Shown: positions 23,301-35,856 of the stretch, piece after piece | Layout: each line of letters opens with the position of its first letter | Numbering within the stretch: position 1 is the stretch's first letter | Origin: Glandiceps talaboti | Lineage: Eukaryota; Hemichordata; Enteropneusta; Spengelidae | Assembly (NCBI RefSeq): GCF_964340395.1 | Contig: NC_135553.1 | Location: forward strand, 17,759,501 to 17,823,500 | Length of the DNA: 64,000 bases | Reading direction: 5' to 3' | Program-made: the position numbers and the translations under genes | Notes under the pieces: generated by a model | The model's input: the letters and a program-made list of their open reading frames with translations, nothing else | The model's database searches: none | Told to the model about the DNA's origin: nothing

Positions 23301-25693
23301 CACAAATTCAGATATCTGGTTAGTTTTGTTATTATATGTAGCTAATGTTAAGATGGGGTAACGATTACGATTATTACACATGAAATGGTGACTTATCAAT
23401 GTGTATGACATAGCACATAGAATATCTACATGTACCTTTTGCCAAACGTTAGATCACAAATGACATTGGAAATCAGTGTAAATATCACGGGTGTCGGATC
23501 GAAGGGTTCTCCAGCTTCGACAATTTTCATTAATTGTGGAAGAGCATCCTCACTTACAGCTCTCTCTAATCGCTCTCCACTGGCATAATTCCTGGAGTTG
23601 TAAAAACATATAATTTGACAAGAAAGAATTATTAAACACATTAATTCCAAACCGGAAAAGATGCAATTACTAGTACGTCCATATTTCATATCAACACTAG
23701 ATTGACAGTTGTTATGTTGATTTACATTCATGATGGAATGATAAAGAATGCTCGGTAAAACTTCAAATAGTATTATACGATGGACACGAGTATATATATA
23801 AGTATTAAAGGTTTGTTAATAGAAAATACAGAGGCTTCTAGAGAGGCACTCTTTATCACCTTTTATTTTACATATGATTTACAAACTTGCCTTACTGCTT
23901 GCTTGGTGTACTAATTTTCTATGATTGTCCATGCAGAAGAGAAGTCGGCAGCTACTATGTCTTTTCCGCCTTCAGAATTCATACCATGCCCGCTAAAACA
24001 GAGATTCCCCTTAAAACAATACTTTGACTTAAAGAGTTTTTTGTAAAGGTGATTAAAATCTTGCCTTATCGCTTGGTGTACTAATTTCCTGTGATATTTC
24101 CATGCAGGAGTGAAGTCGGCAGTGACTATGCTTTTTCGGCCTTCGGAAAAGATGTCCACTAAAATGGAGATTCCCATTAGAAAATTAACACTAATGACAC
24201 TGCACTACAACTGATGAACATACATTAAAGGAATTTGTTTCTAAACGATGATCCCAGCTTATATTTTCATCTTTCTTTTAACACCTTGTACCTGGCGTCA
24301 GCAGTGTGTGTGGGCAATATTTCAAGAGGTGTGAAGCTTCCAACTTTGTTTATTTCCCATAATACATTGCCCCAGTAGTTGTCGTAGTCAAGCTTGTCAA
24401 TTTGTGTAATTTTGAAGCAGTAGCACGATGCATGGTTGATGACTATGACTTGTCTGGGTCTCCTAAACATAATTAAGAAATGCACCTACACTTTAAGAAT
24501 CACAGAATGTCTCGGTGTAATGATATAAGATGTCAATTATACACGGTAATTTCCAATATCCAATTAATTATATATCTACATACGTTACTTCACATAACGT
24601 GTTAGGATGGGTTCTTTTACAATTTACAAGAGGATCGTGTGATACTTACATGAATAGATATAGGGTCGTCCAGCAAAGTCGTTCTGTTTAGCGACAAGTG
24701 ATTCTCTGACCAACTTAATGTTATTGAGCACAACACAGTGAGTAAGTCCAACGTTCAGAGTGAATATATCGCCATACTTTTCAGATAGTTTCGTCAAATT
24801 GGTGTACGGCTCTTCAGTAATCACTGGAAATAGTCAAAGAAATAATAAACATCAGTGAAAAAGATTGATGGTCCCTCTCTCCAGGCCCAATTTTGAAATC
24901 ATATTGTAATATATATATTCGTTTATTTCAAGTGTTAAGGCCTCAGCCCATGACAAAACAAAATACGTGCAATTTACAAATAAAGTATTTACAATACACA
25001 AGAAAAGAAAAAATTGATCATGTTTAGCTGTCGTTTTCCTTTACAAAATAATCACGGCGTTTAAACGACTTAAATGCAAACATTGAAAACTCATAAAATT
25101 AATTACAAGTGGGTTTTTAGTTGATAATAATGCAAAACATTTTTGTTCGATAGGGTGAAAACGGAATCTTCGAGGAATTCATTCTCTTCTGTATAGCTAG
25201 TAAAGTGGACAAAATAATACAGATAACACTCGTCCTCTACTACAGTTACACCTTGTTTCGTACAATCAATACTGACACAATCTGAAATCAAATGGTACCG
25301 GTTGGTTGCGATGACGACCCTTTTCAATGGCTAGCCTTTGACTTGAGTAGCGGGGTTTGGCTAAGCCAAATTTAAATTTTGTTATGTCTGTATATTAAAG
25401 GTACAGTTCTGGTTCCAGCATCGACTTAAACTTAGAATAGCTACGCAATCTACTAGATTGGTCCAGTGAAGCGAACCATTCCTGCCTATAACCGTCTTGT
25501 AGCCTTTCAAGAAACAATTAAAAAACAAATAGTTATTTCCAAAGTGTTGTGGTATCCAAACCACACCAAAGCTATATCTAAATAAGAATTCACATATTTT
25601 CATTGCCTATGTAATCCTCCAAGCTGAGTCTAAAACTCTAAGCATCTCATAGCAAGGCTTTGGATAACGAGTAGTGTTCATTTCTATACATTT

Positions 25694-25753
<60 letters not shown>

Positions 25754-27612
25754 TTTATTACCTGTACAAGAAATAATTACAGATCACTTGGACAAAAATA
25801 TATATACACAATTTATACAGGCAATAGGAGTCAGAAAATAGCTGTGCTAATCAAGTCTGACCCCTTACATTAATGGTTAATGGTTAAACATTCACGGGTG
25901 TTACTAAACGCACTTGCTCCCTCCCCCCCATCCCAATCCCAGTCATTTAAAAAGTGATGAGAAGAAAGTTCGAATGCCAACTATGCTATATATTCTTTTA
26001 GTAAATCCATTTTAAGTGACCACTTGAAACTATTCGTGTTGGTTCTTTCCTGATATTGTATTTGATGTCGTTCCATGTAGTTGCACCTGTATATTATATT
26101 ATATTATATTGATTGTTGTCCAACTGATGTCTTCATTGGAGGAATACATAAATTGCCCTGAGTCTTCTGTCGTGGATTGTATGCATAATTCAACAGCGTG
26201 CACTCATCGGTTATCGAGTGTGGTAAATTATTGTGTATTAAGTCGTAAACAAAAACCCCCTACTAAATACTTGAGTAACTAAACACGTCGAGAATTTCTA
26301 ACTAGTTTAAAAGAGGAGAAGAATGTTCCCGAAAATGGCTATGCGAGATAGCACGCAGATTTCAACTATTATGTAAGGGATATTGGACCACCCCGTTATG
26401 CATTGTTTTCAATGGAGAAAGTGATGACGACGTAGCAGTTCGTATATTCCGGTACTGACCGAAATCGACCCGGAACTATTTTTTCATATTGACTGACGTC
26501 AACCTGGAACTATTTGGACATGCAGAAACAAAACGCAGATTTCTATAAATCAAAATCAACATTTATTTGTGAGGAATACACGTTTTTGAATGGCCATTCT
26601 GCCGTAAAACACACTCATGCTACTAAAATGGTGTCGGAATACTACTTTGCAGCAATGTCACTGAGTTCGTATAAACTTTGTAATTGTCGTCAATGCTGGG
26701 GATCACACTCTGCGACAGTTCGAATTCACGCTGTTTGCAGCGCGTGATTTTTGGAAGAACGGCAAGCTTTTCAAAATAACCGATCCTATGACGAACACGT
26801 CACTTGAAATACAATATCACACACTCTGTTTTGATGGTAGCACTGTTATTTTGTACACAATGTGTCAGATGAGTGTTGAAGTTATCCTGAACACAATGAT
26901 GGGGACCAAAATTATTAACACGCGACTTTGTTTTGAATATTATGCAAATGAGTTGACCACGCAACAATGTGTTCAAATAATATGTTTTTTTTAAACATTA
27001 AATGTAAAATCTTGAATAATCGCAGTTCCAGTACAAAATTCTGTTTTATTTATCTTTAACGTTCGAGACATGAAATTCCTTGCATGAAAATGAATGCCCA
27101 GGTGACATATAATAAAAAATATTATAGCCTTGATATTGGATAATATGCTCTCGTTGCAAGGATTCGATCAGCACTCCGTTATGCGTCGTGCTGGTCGTAT
27201 CCTTGCACCTTAGGCATATAATATCAAGGCAATAATATATCATCTGAAATCCTGTATTGCGTTCCTCTGTGACATAGCGCCCTCACAGTATGGATAATGA
27301 GTGCATTAGATACAGGAAAATATGAGAAACTCATGTCATACTGATGGATGACAAAGAAATGGTGACAACGTTAAACAATTGTCTATTATTCAACTCTAGT
27401 TGTTTTCAAATATATGGATGCTGACAGATAAAAAATAAAAACTTACACATTGCACTGCCTATAACAGGCCATCCGATTGGTCCAGGGGGAAAACCAGCGG
27501 GTTTGATCATTCCATTTAGGAGGTGACATACCAACAGACCAAGCAGTATTAATAGAACATATGTCGGATTTGATAGTACACTAAAGAGATGTTCTAAGAA
27601 TGCAGAAATCAT
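20345..27612 (-). CDS. Cytochrome P450 gene C, complete (505 aa, nine exons)
   Basis: Close sister of gene B with the same exon lengths and phases. Exons 1-9: 27447-27612, 24650-24823, 24065-24158, 23436-23591, 22619-22839, 22201-22320, 21546-21785, 20745-20843, 20345-20592; total 1518 nt. It keeps PPGP, W-K-Y-H-R in the C-helix, GGLDTT in the I-helix, EAMR in the K-helix, PERF, and FSAGRRVCVGEALA with the haem-ligand Cys. Two donors are GC instead of GT: after exon 3 (GC at 24063-24064, as in A, B, D) and after exon 5 (GC at 22617-22618, only here). Intron 1 is 2.6 kb because of a LINE relic, a (GATT)n run and a foldback element. The reading frame is open throughout. Predicted microsomal monooxygenase, substrate unknown. 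Confidence 0.92.
20938..21137. mobile_element. MITE-like inverted repeat in gene C intron 7
   Basis: Same element as 12245-12436 in gene B. Arms AGTAAAGC...CACTCGTTTATAGCATTC and GCTATAAACGATTGTGG...GCTTTACT. Shared position shows it was there before B and C split. Confidence 0.6.
23884..24000 (-). pseudogene. Relic second copy of P450 exon 3 (gene C)
   Basis: Reads NSEGGKDIVAADFSSAW and then shifts frame and stops (TIIEN then stop). Lies between intact exons 3 and 4. Confidence 0.75.
24900..25620 (-). mobile_element. LINE 3'-end relic in gene C intron 1
   Basis: On the minus strand two broken frames, ICEFLFRYSFGVVW...CFLKGYKTVIGRNG and IATNRYHLISDCVSIDCTKQ...VVEDECYLYYF, resemble the tail of a LINE ORF2 with a weak Cys pattern. 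They are followed by a 3' end GGCTGAGGCCTTAACACTTG and AAATAAACG. Gene D intron 1 has the same relic (38300-38340 and 39100-39560). Confidence 0.6.
25698..25752. repeat. (GATT)n microsatellite
   Basis: About 13 GATT units, gene C intron 1. Confidence 0.95.
25760..27110. other. Remainder of gene C intron 1
   Basis: Short open frames at 26514-26747 and 26788-26994 (+) have no recognisable domain. I see no gene. 27000-27110 matches 31640-31760 before the P exon. Confidence 0.4.
27112..27241. mobile_element. Foldback/MITE-like hairpin in gene C intron 1
   Basis: Arms ATATTATAGCCTTGATATT... and ...AATATCAAGGCAATAATAT pair over about 55 bp around a short loop (near TCCGTTATGC). The related flank at 31760-31790 lacks the hairpin. 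Confidence 0.65.
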
Positions 27613-27617
27613 TTTGG

Positions 27618-29944
27618 CTGGAAAACAAGAATAACTTCATGAAACTGTGAATTGAAGTGATTGATGATTGTTGCTTGTCAGTAAACCAACACAATGGACA
27701 TGTTTTTGTCAATGTCTACATTTTCTGAAGCTTGTCTAAATAATTCTAGTATTTGTTATAATTTTATATTTGAATGACCTTGCATCATTCACTAAACACA
27801 TGACAAGTAGAATTTGTCTGAATATGACTTCTATTCTTTCGGTGCGTAGCAGCAGCGGCATCAAGTTTTACTAGTGGATTTCAGAATTTAAGAAACCATT
27901 TATATGCGTACGTGTTTTTTATACATATGTTTTAGGTGGTTTATACCTCTTACATCACTATTCACCATTCACCAGGAAGTAAACGCTCTAATTCACAATT
28001 CACCAGTATCTCCAGACATCAATTCACCTTCACCAAATATAAACGTAATTCACCATTCACGAGTAATTTTTGTGTAAATATATCAATATCAATATCAATT
28101 AAACATACAGTAGCCTTAGAATAAACACATCACGTGTAGGCTTAGCGACTACATAGGGATAAAATATATTCTTAAAAATTTACAAGTCATGAAATATCAC
28201 CTTAGCAGTAAAAGGTGGGGGGGGGGGGGGTAAGCTTGCATGGGAATATGAACATCTGTCATGGGAGTTCAAGGGTCTCCTATGAGCTGGGGAAATTACA
28301 ACAAATCTTTAATTGTTCAAATGAATCATTAAAACTAAAACACGTCAAGAATTGGTAATATAGGATATGCTAATACAAAATTTGAGTAGACTCTCTATCT
28401 ACAGTATATGGTTGTCTTCACCGTATCACTATGATATAAGTACACCTCCAGAGTTTTACAATTTTTTTTATACAGGGGAAATAAAACTTGTCTGTACTCC
28501 ATGTCACACAAAAGGATTAGAGACGAAGACAAAGTGAGACAAAGTAAGAGACTCCAGAGTTTCTGTAGACTTGCTCAAGTCCCTGGATTTTTTCCATTCT
28601 TTTATTTTAATACAATTTTCTTTTTAAAAAACCAATGTAATATTGTGTGTGAGACAATGACCTGAGTAAGTGATTGCGAAACAGTCGGGTGAACACATAT
28701 AGTCCTTGGGAGACTACTAGTAACCGAGGGAAAGGAGAACAAGTTAAGACATTTTTCTTCACAAAAATGAATGGCAAACTCTAAACACTTGAAGAATATA
28801 TGAAACTTACGAAAAATCTGTCAAGGGACCCGGGTCAGTCTATCTAGGGTTCTGTAGTTATCTTAGGATACGTTCGCCCTGAGATAGGTAGCTTTGTTTC
28901 TCTCAAATTCATCGTTTGCTAAAACTGACTATATAATTTATGACAACCGATTTTGGAGTGCGGAATTTTTATTGGGCACATGGATTCAGATAACGTAGTT
29001 ACGTACACGTATGTCGAAAACAACAACTTGAGTGGAATCTATAGCTAACCCCCACCCCCACCCCCCCCCCCCACGACTTGGCAACTTATGTTAGCTGATA
29101 CCTGGTTGGATGATAAACAATGATTTATCAAGGCCAGTCGTGTGAACCAATTCTATATTTAAAAGTTGAGATCAGAGGCCAAGTAAACATCTATCAGACC
29201 ACACAGGTCATTCGTAGAGTATTGGGTCAGACGTCGCGAATAGTGTCCAGTTGAGGTTACTTCAACTTTCAACACGAAATCACTACGGTAGAAATTTCTG
29301 AAAATTTCCATATGATGTCCCCTAAGATTCCAGCGAAAGATATTTAGAAATAAAAAGAAATCTACAATGGAAACCGTATGCTACGTCGATTGCGCATTCG
29401 ATCCTCGTACACTCAATACCCACAAAGCACATTACTTATGCTAATGGATAATAAAGAACAATACCAGATATGGTGTTTTAATAAATATGGCGTTTTAATT
29501 GACATAATTATAAAAACTGTCAAAAATGTCCTAAATTCACCAAATTTCTCTTGAAATGACTTATCCCTACCCCAACGTAAGTAACAGTCATGAAGCAAAC
29601 TGGTTACCAAATACTAAATTACAATGGACGGGAAAATAAGTATGTCATAGTACGAGGTCATTCTAGGGTGATTCGAGGAATGTGTTATTGAACGACTAGA
29701 CTTGTAGTTATTTCACTGATGAAGGCTACAGTATGCAGTAACAGTCGATGGTGTTAACATTCAAGGAAAGGCTGAATGAAATATATGACGTTTTAAGGCT
29801 ATGATCGATCATGTTATAGTTCACCACAGTCAACCTGCTAAACTCAATCACCCCCACTGTAATATATGGTTTAAGCCTCAATACAACGTTATGTGTTCTG
29901 ACTACAATATACAACGGTACGCTGTAGATAGTCTACTAACATAC
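27618..29944. other. Leader intron of gene C
   Basis: No gene seen. It holds ATTCACCATTCAC-type short repeats (27950-28070), a decayed internal piece of the Harbinger-like element (28140-28300), a stretch at 28300-28470 matching 55300-55460, and 29180-29340 matching parts of 40830-40920 and 43300-43400. Confidence 0.5.
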
Positions 29945-30090
29945 CTTGTTTGACTTTGTACGTTGTCACCCCAGTGTGCCTTGTATGCGAATAGACTGAA
30001 TAGAGAGGTGGTACTCTCCAATCCGAACGTTAAACTCTGGTATTTAGTGGTCACGTGATAGGAACAGATAGAATGACGTCATGTTAGTTT
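29945..30090 (-). promoter_or_regulatory. Probable 5'UTR exon and promoter of gene C
   Basis: Donor CAAG/GTATGT with GT at 29943-29944; CACGTG at 30052-30057 and TGACGTCA at 30074-30081. Same arrangement as gene B. Confidence 0.55.
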
Positions 30091-31375
30091 ATGATTAATA
30101 TTAATACTAAGGGGTAAAGCATTTGATTTCAGGGGCTACGGGTTTTGAGTTTTGAGGGAAGTATATTGTCGTAGGCCAAAAGTGGGACAAACATATGCTG
30201 ACCAACTCGACAGAAGAAAAATTTGTTTCCATTGCATGAGCTACAATATTGCGCTGCAAGTGCAGAAACTAGCTACACATGTCGAATTTCCTAGTATATG
30301 TGTCTCTGGCGCCGTCGTCTACGGCTGTGGCACCCGGACTTTTACAGATGCTTGTCAAATGTTTATACTCAGTGTTGGCTGAAACCGTCAAATCAAATTA
30401 CTAAGAATATTAACCAGACTTAGTACCTTCAATCCTGTAATTTTTCCTAGTGATAAAATCTTATCATATAGTATGTACGACATGCAATATACCTTGAGAA
30501 TTTTTCTCGATGTTACTTAGTTTTTTTAATTCAAATTTCAATTGTAATCAGGGAGCCGTCATCATTTACGGCTGGGAGAAGGGGGTGTCAGAGATATCTG
30601 ATACAGGTCTCGAAAAATACAAAGATTCAAGGGGTACTCAAAATGAGGATCGGAGTGATAGGGTGGGGGGGGGGGGTACTGAACTATTGAGCAAACACAT
30701 TGAAATATAAGACATACTTATCAATAAAAAGATTGAAAAATTTGTCGCGGCTTCACCGCAATAATTTATGCTTTATGTGTAATATAGTAGAGAACTCAAA
30801 TGGACCATGAAAACCATATTGTCACTGCTCTAATGTAACTTGTATGGGGTGGGAGTCACTCAGAGCTCTGTATGGGATAGGGGGTATTTGTCAAATGTGG
30901 AAGAAGGGTTCTCAGACCGCAAAGTAATGACGTCTTCCTATTGAAGTCGGGGTCTGTTTCTATAATTTCTTTGTATAGGAACCAAAGTAATACAATGACA
31001 TGGTTAAAAAGGTAAAAGCACATATCACAAAATCTAAGAATTTCTCAACAAATTTATAGTATTTGGAGTTGAAACTGTAGATATGAAATTTAAAGTTATA
31101 ACTACAACATAAACACACTGATTAAATTTTGTATTATCCTTCGACCAAGATTTAAGATCCAATAGCAAAATTTCCATTTTTCTCGGGGTGCATACTCATT
31201 TTCCTGATAGAAAGACTGTGATATGTTGGCTAGCTAGCACCTCTTCTAGCGATTTTAGCCACTACTTTGTATGGTAAACATTGAATTGTACCCGCCTCGT
31301 AATTTGCACATAAGGGCGGTGGGTTGCTATTTGGGGGTGTTGTGAATACGACGTTCTGGAAAATGTTGACAAACT
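30066..31375. repeat. Segmental duplicate of 55470-56870
   Basis: High identity by eye over about 1.3 kb, including AATCAGGGAGCCGTCATCAT and the last exon of a P450. It joins the gene C promoter to the P fragment. Confidence 0.85.
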
Positions 31376-32074
31376 AATCGAAACGAAAAATATCTAATAT
31401 TTCCGTACCCATCGATCATGCAGAGAACGGATGAGAATGGTTTCACGAGAAGTCAACACAACACAACGAGTTCCCCATAATATTCTCTTAAGTTGTTCAG
31501 TAGACCCACAAATTCGTTAGCGCAGAACGTTTTGTTGGATAGCTATCCCTCTTAAAAATCTATGTGTACCTGCACTTTATTCCATTTTACTGCGTTCATT
31601 ACCATCCACACAGTGACATGAAGTGGTTCTATCTTAAAATGTAAATGTAAAATCTTGAAAAATCGCAGTTCCAGTATAAAATTCGATTTTCTTCATCTTT
31701 AAAGTTCGAGACATGAAATTACTTGCATGAAAATGAATTCCCAGGTGACATATGATAGAAAGAAATATTATAGCATTGATAATGAGTGCATAAGATACAG
31801 GCAATCTGCGAAGCTCTTGTCATACTAATGAGAAATAAATGGTGACAATGTCTATTATGCAGCTCCAGTGATTTTCAAATGTATGGATGCTGAGAGAAAC
31901 AAACTTACACATTGCATTGCCCATAACAGGCCATCCGATTGGTCCAGGGGGAAAACCAGCGGGTTTGATCATTCCATATAGGAGATGACATACCAGCAGA
32001 CCAAGCAGTATTAATAGAACATATGTCGGATTTGATAGTATACTAAAGAAGTGGCCTATGATTGCAGAAATCAT
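31246..32074 (-). pseudogene. Gutted P450 copy P: exon 1 plus 3' part of exon 9
   Basis: 31909-32074 is an intact first coding exon (ATG 32074, anchor, PPGP, donor GTAAGT in the usual phase, acceptor before CCAAAATG). 31246-31375 is the 3' part of exon 9, nearly identical to gene E's and with one base missing near the stop, so its end is out of frame. Exons 2-8 and the haem-loop half of exon 9 are gone. No leader exon is seen upstream before gene D. Cannot make a P450 by itself. Exon 1 could in principle splice to gene C exon 2, which is speculation. Confidence 0.8.
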
Positions 32075-33244
32075 TTTGGCTGGAAAAAAGAACAAAGTAG
32101 AATTATCAAATTGACAAGTATTTGATGATTGCAGATTATTGCTTGTCAGTAAACCAAAGCAATGGACATATTTTTGTTAAATTATACATTCTACTTGTAC
32201 GCCTCTCCGATACATCATTGTACCATATGATTTTATATCTCCACTGTAGTGTAGGTGACAGAAGCCTGAGAAGGGGTGGCAAAAATAATGATTGAGTTTC
32301 AATTGGCGGGGCTTAACATTTTTTGAGAAGAGAGGGTGAGAGGAACTACACCATTTGTTTAACCCTAAATTGTGTACATTTCCTAACTGTAGCTATGCAG
32401 ACAAATTGCATGAGATAGTATCAAGGTGACTGAATAAGTTCTATCTAAACTCGACCTGAAATATTTTGCTGTCATTATTTATGGTTTGTTTTATCCTTGT
32501 CAAGCATTGTGAAAAAATGATATCGACCTACTTACCCAATGTGATGGGTTAGGTTACCCCTTGACAAGCATTTTTTTCTGACCTTATATATATTTAATTG
32601 CGTATGCTAAAATATACATTATGTAAATTGTATGCAAATTTATGTAAATTATCACTTTACTAAATTTTAAATGCATGATTGCACCAAGACAAAGTTCTGC
32701 CCCCCCCCCCCCCCTTCGCAATTTGGTCAGGCTACGGGCCTGCAACATAGCCATAGTCAATTCCAGAGACCGTAATTGACAACTTGCACATTTCCTGTTA
32801 TAACGTTTACTCAATATAAATACGCACTGTATGTGCCGATTTGCATAATAAGAAAAATATTACCTTGAAACCTCAATAGATGCTAGGGGAGAACCCCTAG
32901 GACTCCCTCACACCAAGAATGAAGGTGAATGCCTTTACACATATATTTCCACGTAATCGAATATCAGTAACACCTGTGTCACTACAATGCATATGCTCAT
33001 TGGAATTGGAAAAATAAGTAAGACCACTTACATTCTTCATTTACATATCGATTAGAGAACAATTAACGGCATATGCTGTGAAATTTGGGTAATTACTCAT
33101 TTAATCTCATGTACTCATGTAATCCCACTGAATCATCAAACACTGTTATTATTTGAGCCAATATATTGTGGCACTCTGTTTACATAAATAAATTATAAAT
33201 ATAAAATCAAATCCACCAGTTCGAGACGTAATTTTTTTGTATGA
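32075..33244. other. Region between P and gene D
   Basis: No gene seen. It has a C-run at 32700-32714. From about 32915 onward it is the conserved 3' flank of gene D. Confidence 0.5.
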
Positions 33245-33250
33245 TTTATT
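33245..33250 (-). terminator. Likely polyadenylation signal of gene D (AATAAA)
   Basis: AATAAA on the minus strand, 120 bp after the stop codon, conserved with B and C. Confidence 0.5.
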
Positions 33251-33369
33251 CACTGGCATTTGTTGATAAAATGGTTATATTTAACCTAGGTATGCAGTTC
33301 TTCAGTTAAAAAGAGTGGTACAGCGATGGTGTTTGTACACACAGCTTACAGCAGGTGCTAAGTTCAAGA

Positions 33370-35765
33370 TTAGCGCTTTCTTGCGACTGCTTTGTATGGA
33401 AATAATCGAAGAACTATCGCTTCAAAATGTGGCGTTAAGGATGGTGGGTTACTTCCTGGGGGTACAGTAAAAACGGTGTTCTGGAAAACGTTGACAAACA
33501 AAAGGAACAACTCGTTTTTGGCCAGAGCTTCACCGACACATACTCTTCTTCCAGTGGAGAATGGTAGGAAACTTTCAGCCTTGGGGATTAAGGTACCATC
33601 TTGGGTCAGAAATCGTTCTGTGAGAGGAGGAAAAAACTAAAGTACATTAAGGTTATCCTATTTTTTTCTGTATCTCATTACCTGACCGACCCAATAATGA
33701 CCAACGGAAAAATAAAAAAATAAAATATTTCCATTTTTGCCCGCCCTTAATATTTTGCGGAACAGCGCCCTTCCCTGGCGAGAATGAGAAAGAGTCTGGA
33801 CTATCGACGTCATCTACAGTGATGGAGGCGACCGCGACAATGAAAGTTGTTCAGCAATAGAGCATTTCTTTCATGATGGAAGTTATTCGAGTAGGGGCCC
33901 TGAGAACCTGTCAATTGTGTAAAGAAGCTGGGAAAGGGCTTGTTGCCAGGAATTCAATACAAAGAAGATAAAGATGAGGAAAAATGAGAGACAGAGAAAC
34001 ATGAAAAAAGATTTTTTGCTTTTCTTACTTTTTAAATAGAACGACCTACCCATAATGACCATGTAAAAGTAATGAGAAACATTAAAAAATAGGGGCACCC
34101 TAGTACAATAAATGTATATGATACAATAATATACAAAATGTGTGTGTGCAAGTATGAATGTATGTTTTTGCTTGTGTACAGTGACTTAAACTAAGGCCAC
34201 TACAAACACATGTTAATATTGAAATATACCTGGTCTAAATTCTTCAGGATCTTTCCATTCTTTCTCTGTCATATGAATCTTCCATTGGTTAACCATTATC
34301 CATGTACCTCTTGGAAGACAATATCCACCTAAAAGTGATCATATTCACGGTCATTAGATGACTGTTGAATATGATCATATATCGACGTTATGGTTAATGG
34401 TAAGGAATGTGCATGGGAACTTTGAAATGTATGAAGTTCTGAGTTACAAGTATTATGTGACTCCAGGTTTACCTGGATAGTTGGCGACCTTCAATTTCAA
34501 CGAATTACTAATAGATGGACCACGTACAGTACTAGTCGATAGGAGATCATTGAGGAGCATGATATGAGATGAAACTAAAGGAATGAGTGGGGACATAAAA
34601 GAACAAAGCAATGGAAGGGGCTACGAACAGTTCTATCTTTCGAAAAATACGGGATTTTACTGGAATAATTGTGAAATACGTTATTGTAGTAATTAGATAC
34701 ATTATGTTGAAGCCCCTGTCTTAATATAAATGTCGTAGCCAAGGAGAGTTTTCATTGCTTATAAACACTGCTTGCAACAGTACTGACCGACAGATGTATC
34801 ACATGTGGTTGTATGTGGTACTCCGTATGGTGACACAGTACGGATTCTCATGACTTCGTGTATGACAGCTTCACAGTATGGCAGACTTGACCGGTCTGAA
34901 AGTTGACAGGGGCGATCTCGACCAATAGCGTTGTCAATCTCATCGTGTACCTTAGCCTGTACATCCGGGTAATTCATTAGATAGGCAACACACCAGTTTA
35001 GAGTGTGAACAGTGGTATCTAGTCCAGCTGTGAAATAGAAAACAAACAGACGCGATTCGTAAATGACATGAATGCTAAGTTATGGGATGCGGATATCTTT
35101 GTATTGTGCGATTCTGCAAATGACTATTAACTTCTATGTTTTACTGGGCATTAACTATGTGAGTTAAGCAAAATCCATGGTCAGCAGCCAGTGTCAGTTG
35201 GTAGAATCTTAAAGTTTAAATTAAAAAAAAAATATACAGGATAACTGTTTCACTGGGAATAGAGTATGTGTTAAACTTCAAGATTCTACCAACTGTCACG
35301 CCTGCTGACCATGGATTTTGTTTGAACTTCAACAGCATGATGTTACTGTTTATATCATAAACTAAATGCAGTGCCAACATGGTGTAAAGTATGAAGTGAC
35401 ATGTACAGTTAGTCTGGTTTGTTATCCCGTTTGCATATCTTTGCACATACTTTCAATAATTTATACTTCAACTAAAATCATTTACCTAAAAATATATCAG
35501 ATACTGTCTGTCTGATATGTACATCTGTAATTAATTCAGCATTCTCAGTTCCTTCTGCTTCATGCTTAGCTTGAAGAAGATCGTCTATCAGGTCACGATG
35601 GTTGTCTATCGGTAATCACCAAAAAAGAAGTCAAATATGTTATTCGATTACTAGAACAAAGTTTGAACTGATATCACGGTTTTCCTAATTAGGTACAAGA
35701 AAGGGTTTATTGAAATCGTTCTTAGTCCTGTAGGTTCCTTATTCGCATTATTTGAATTACGTCTT

Positions 35766-35856
<91 letters not shown>

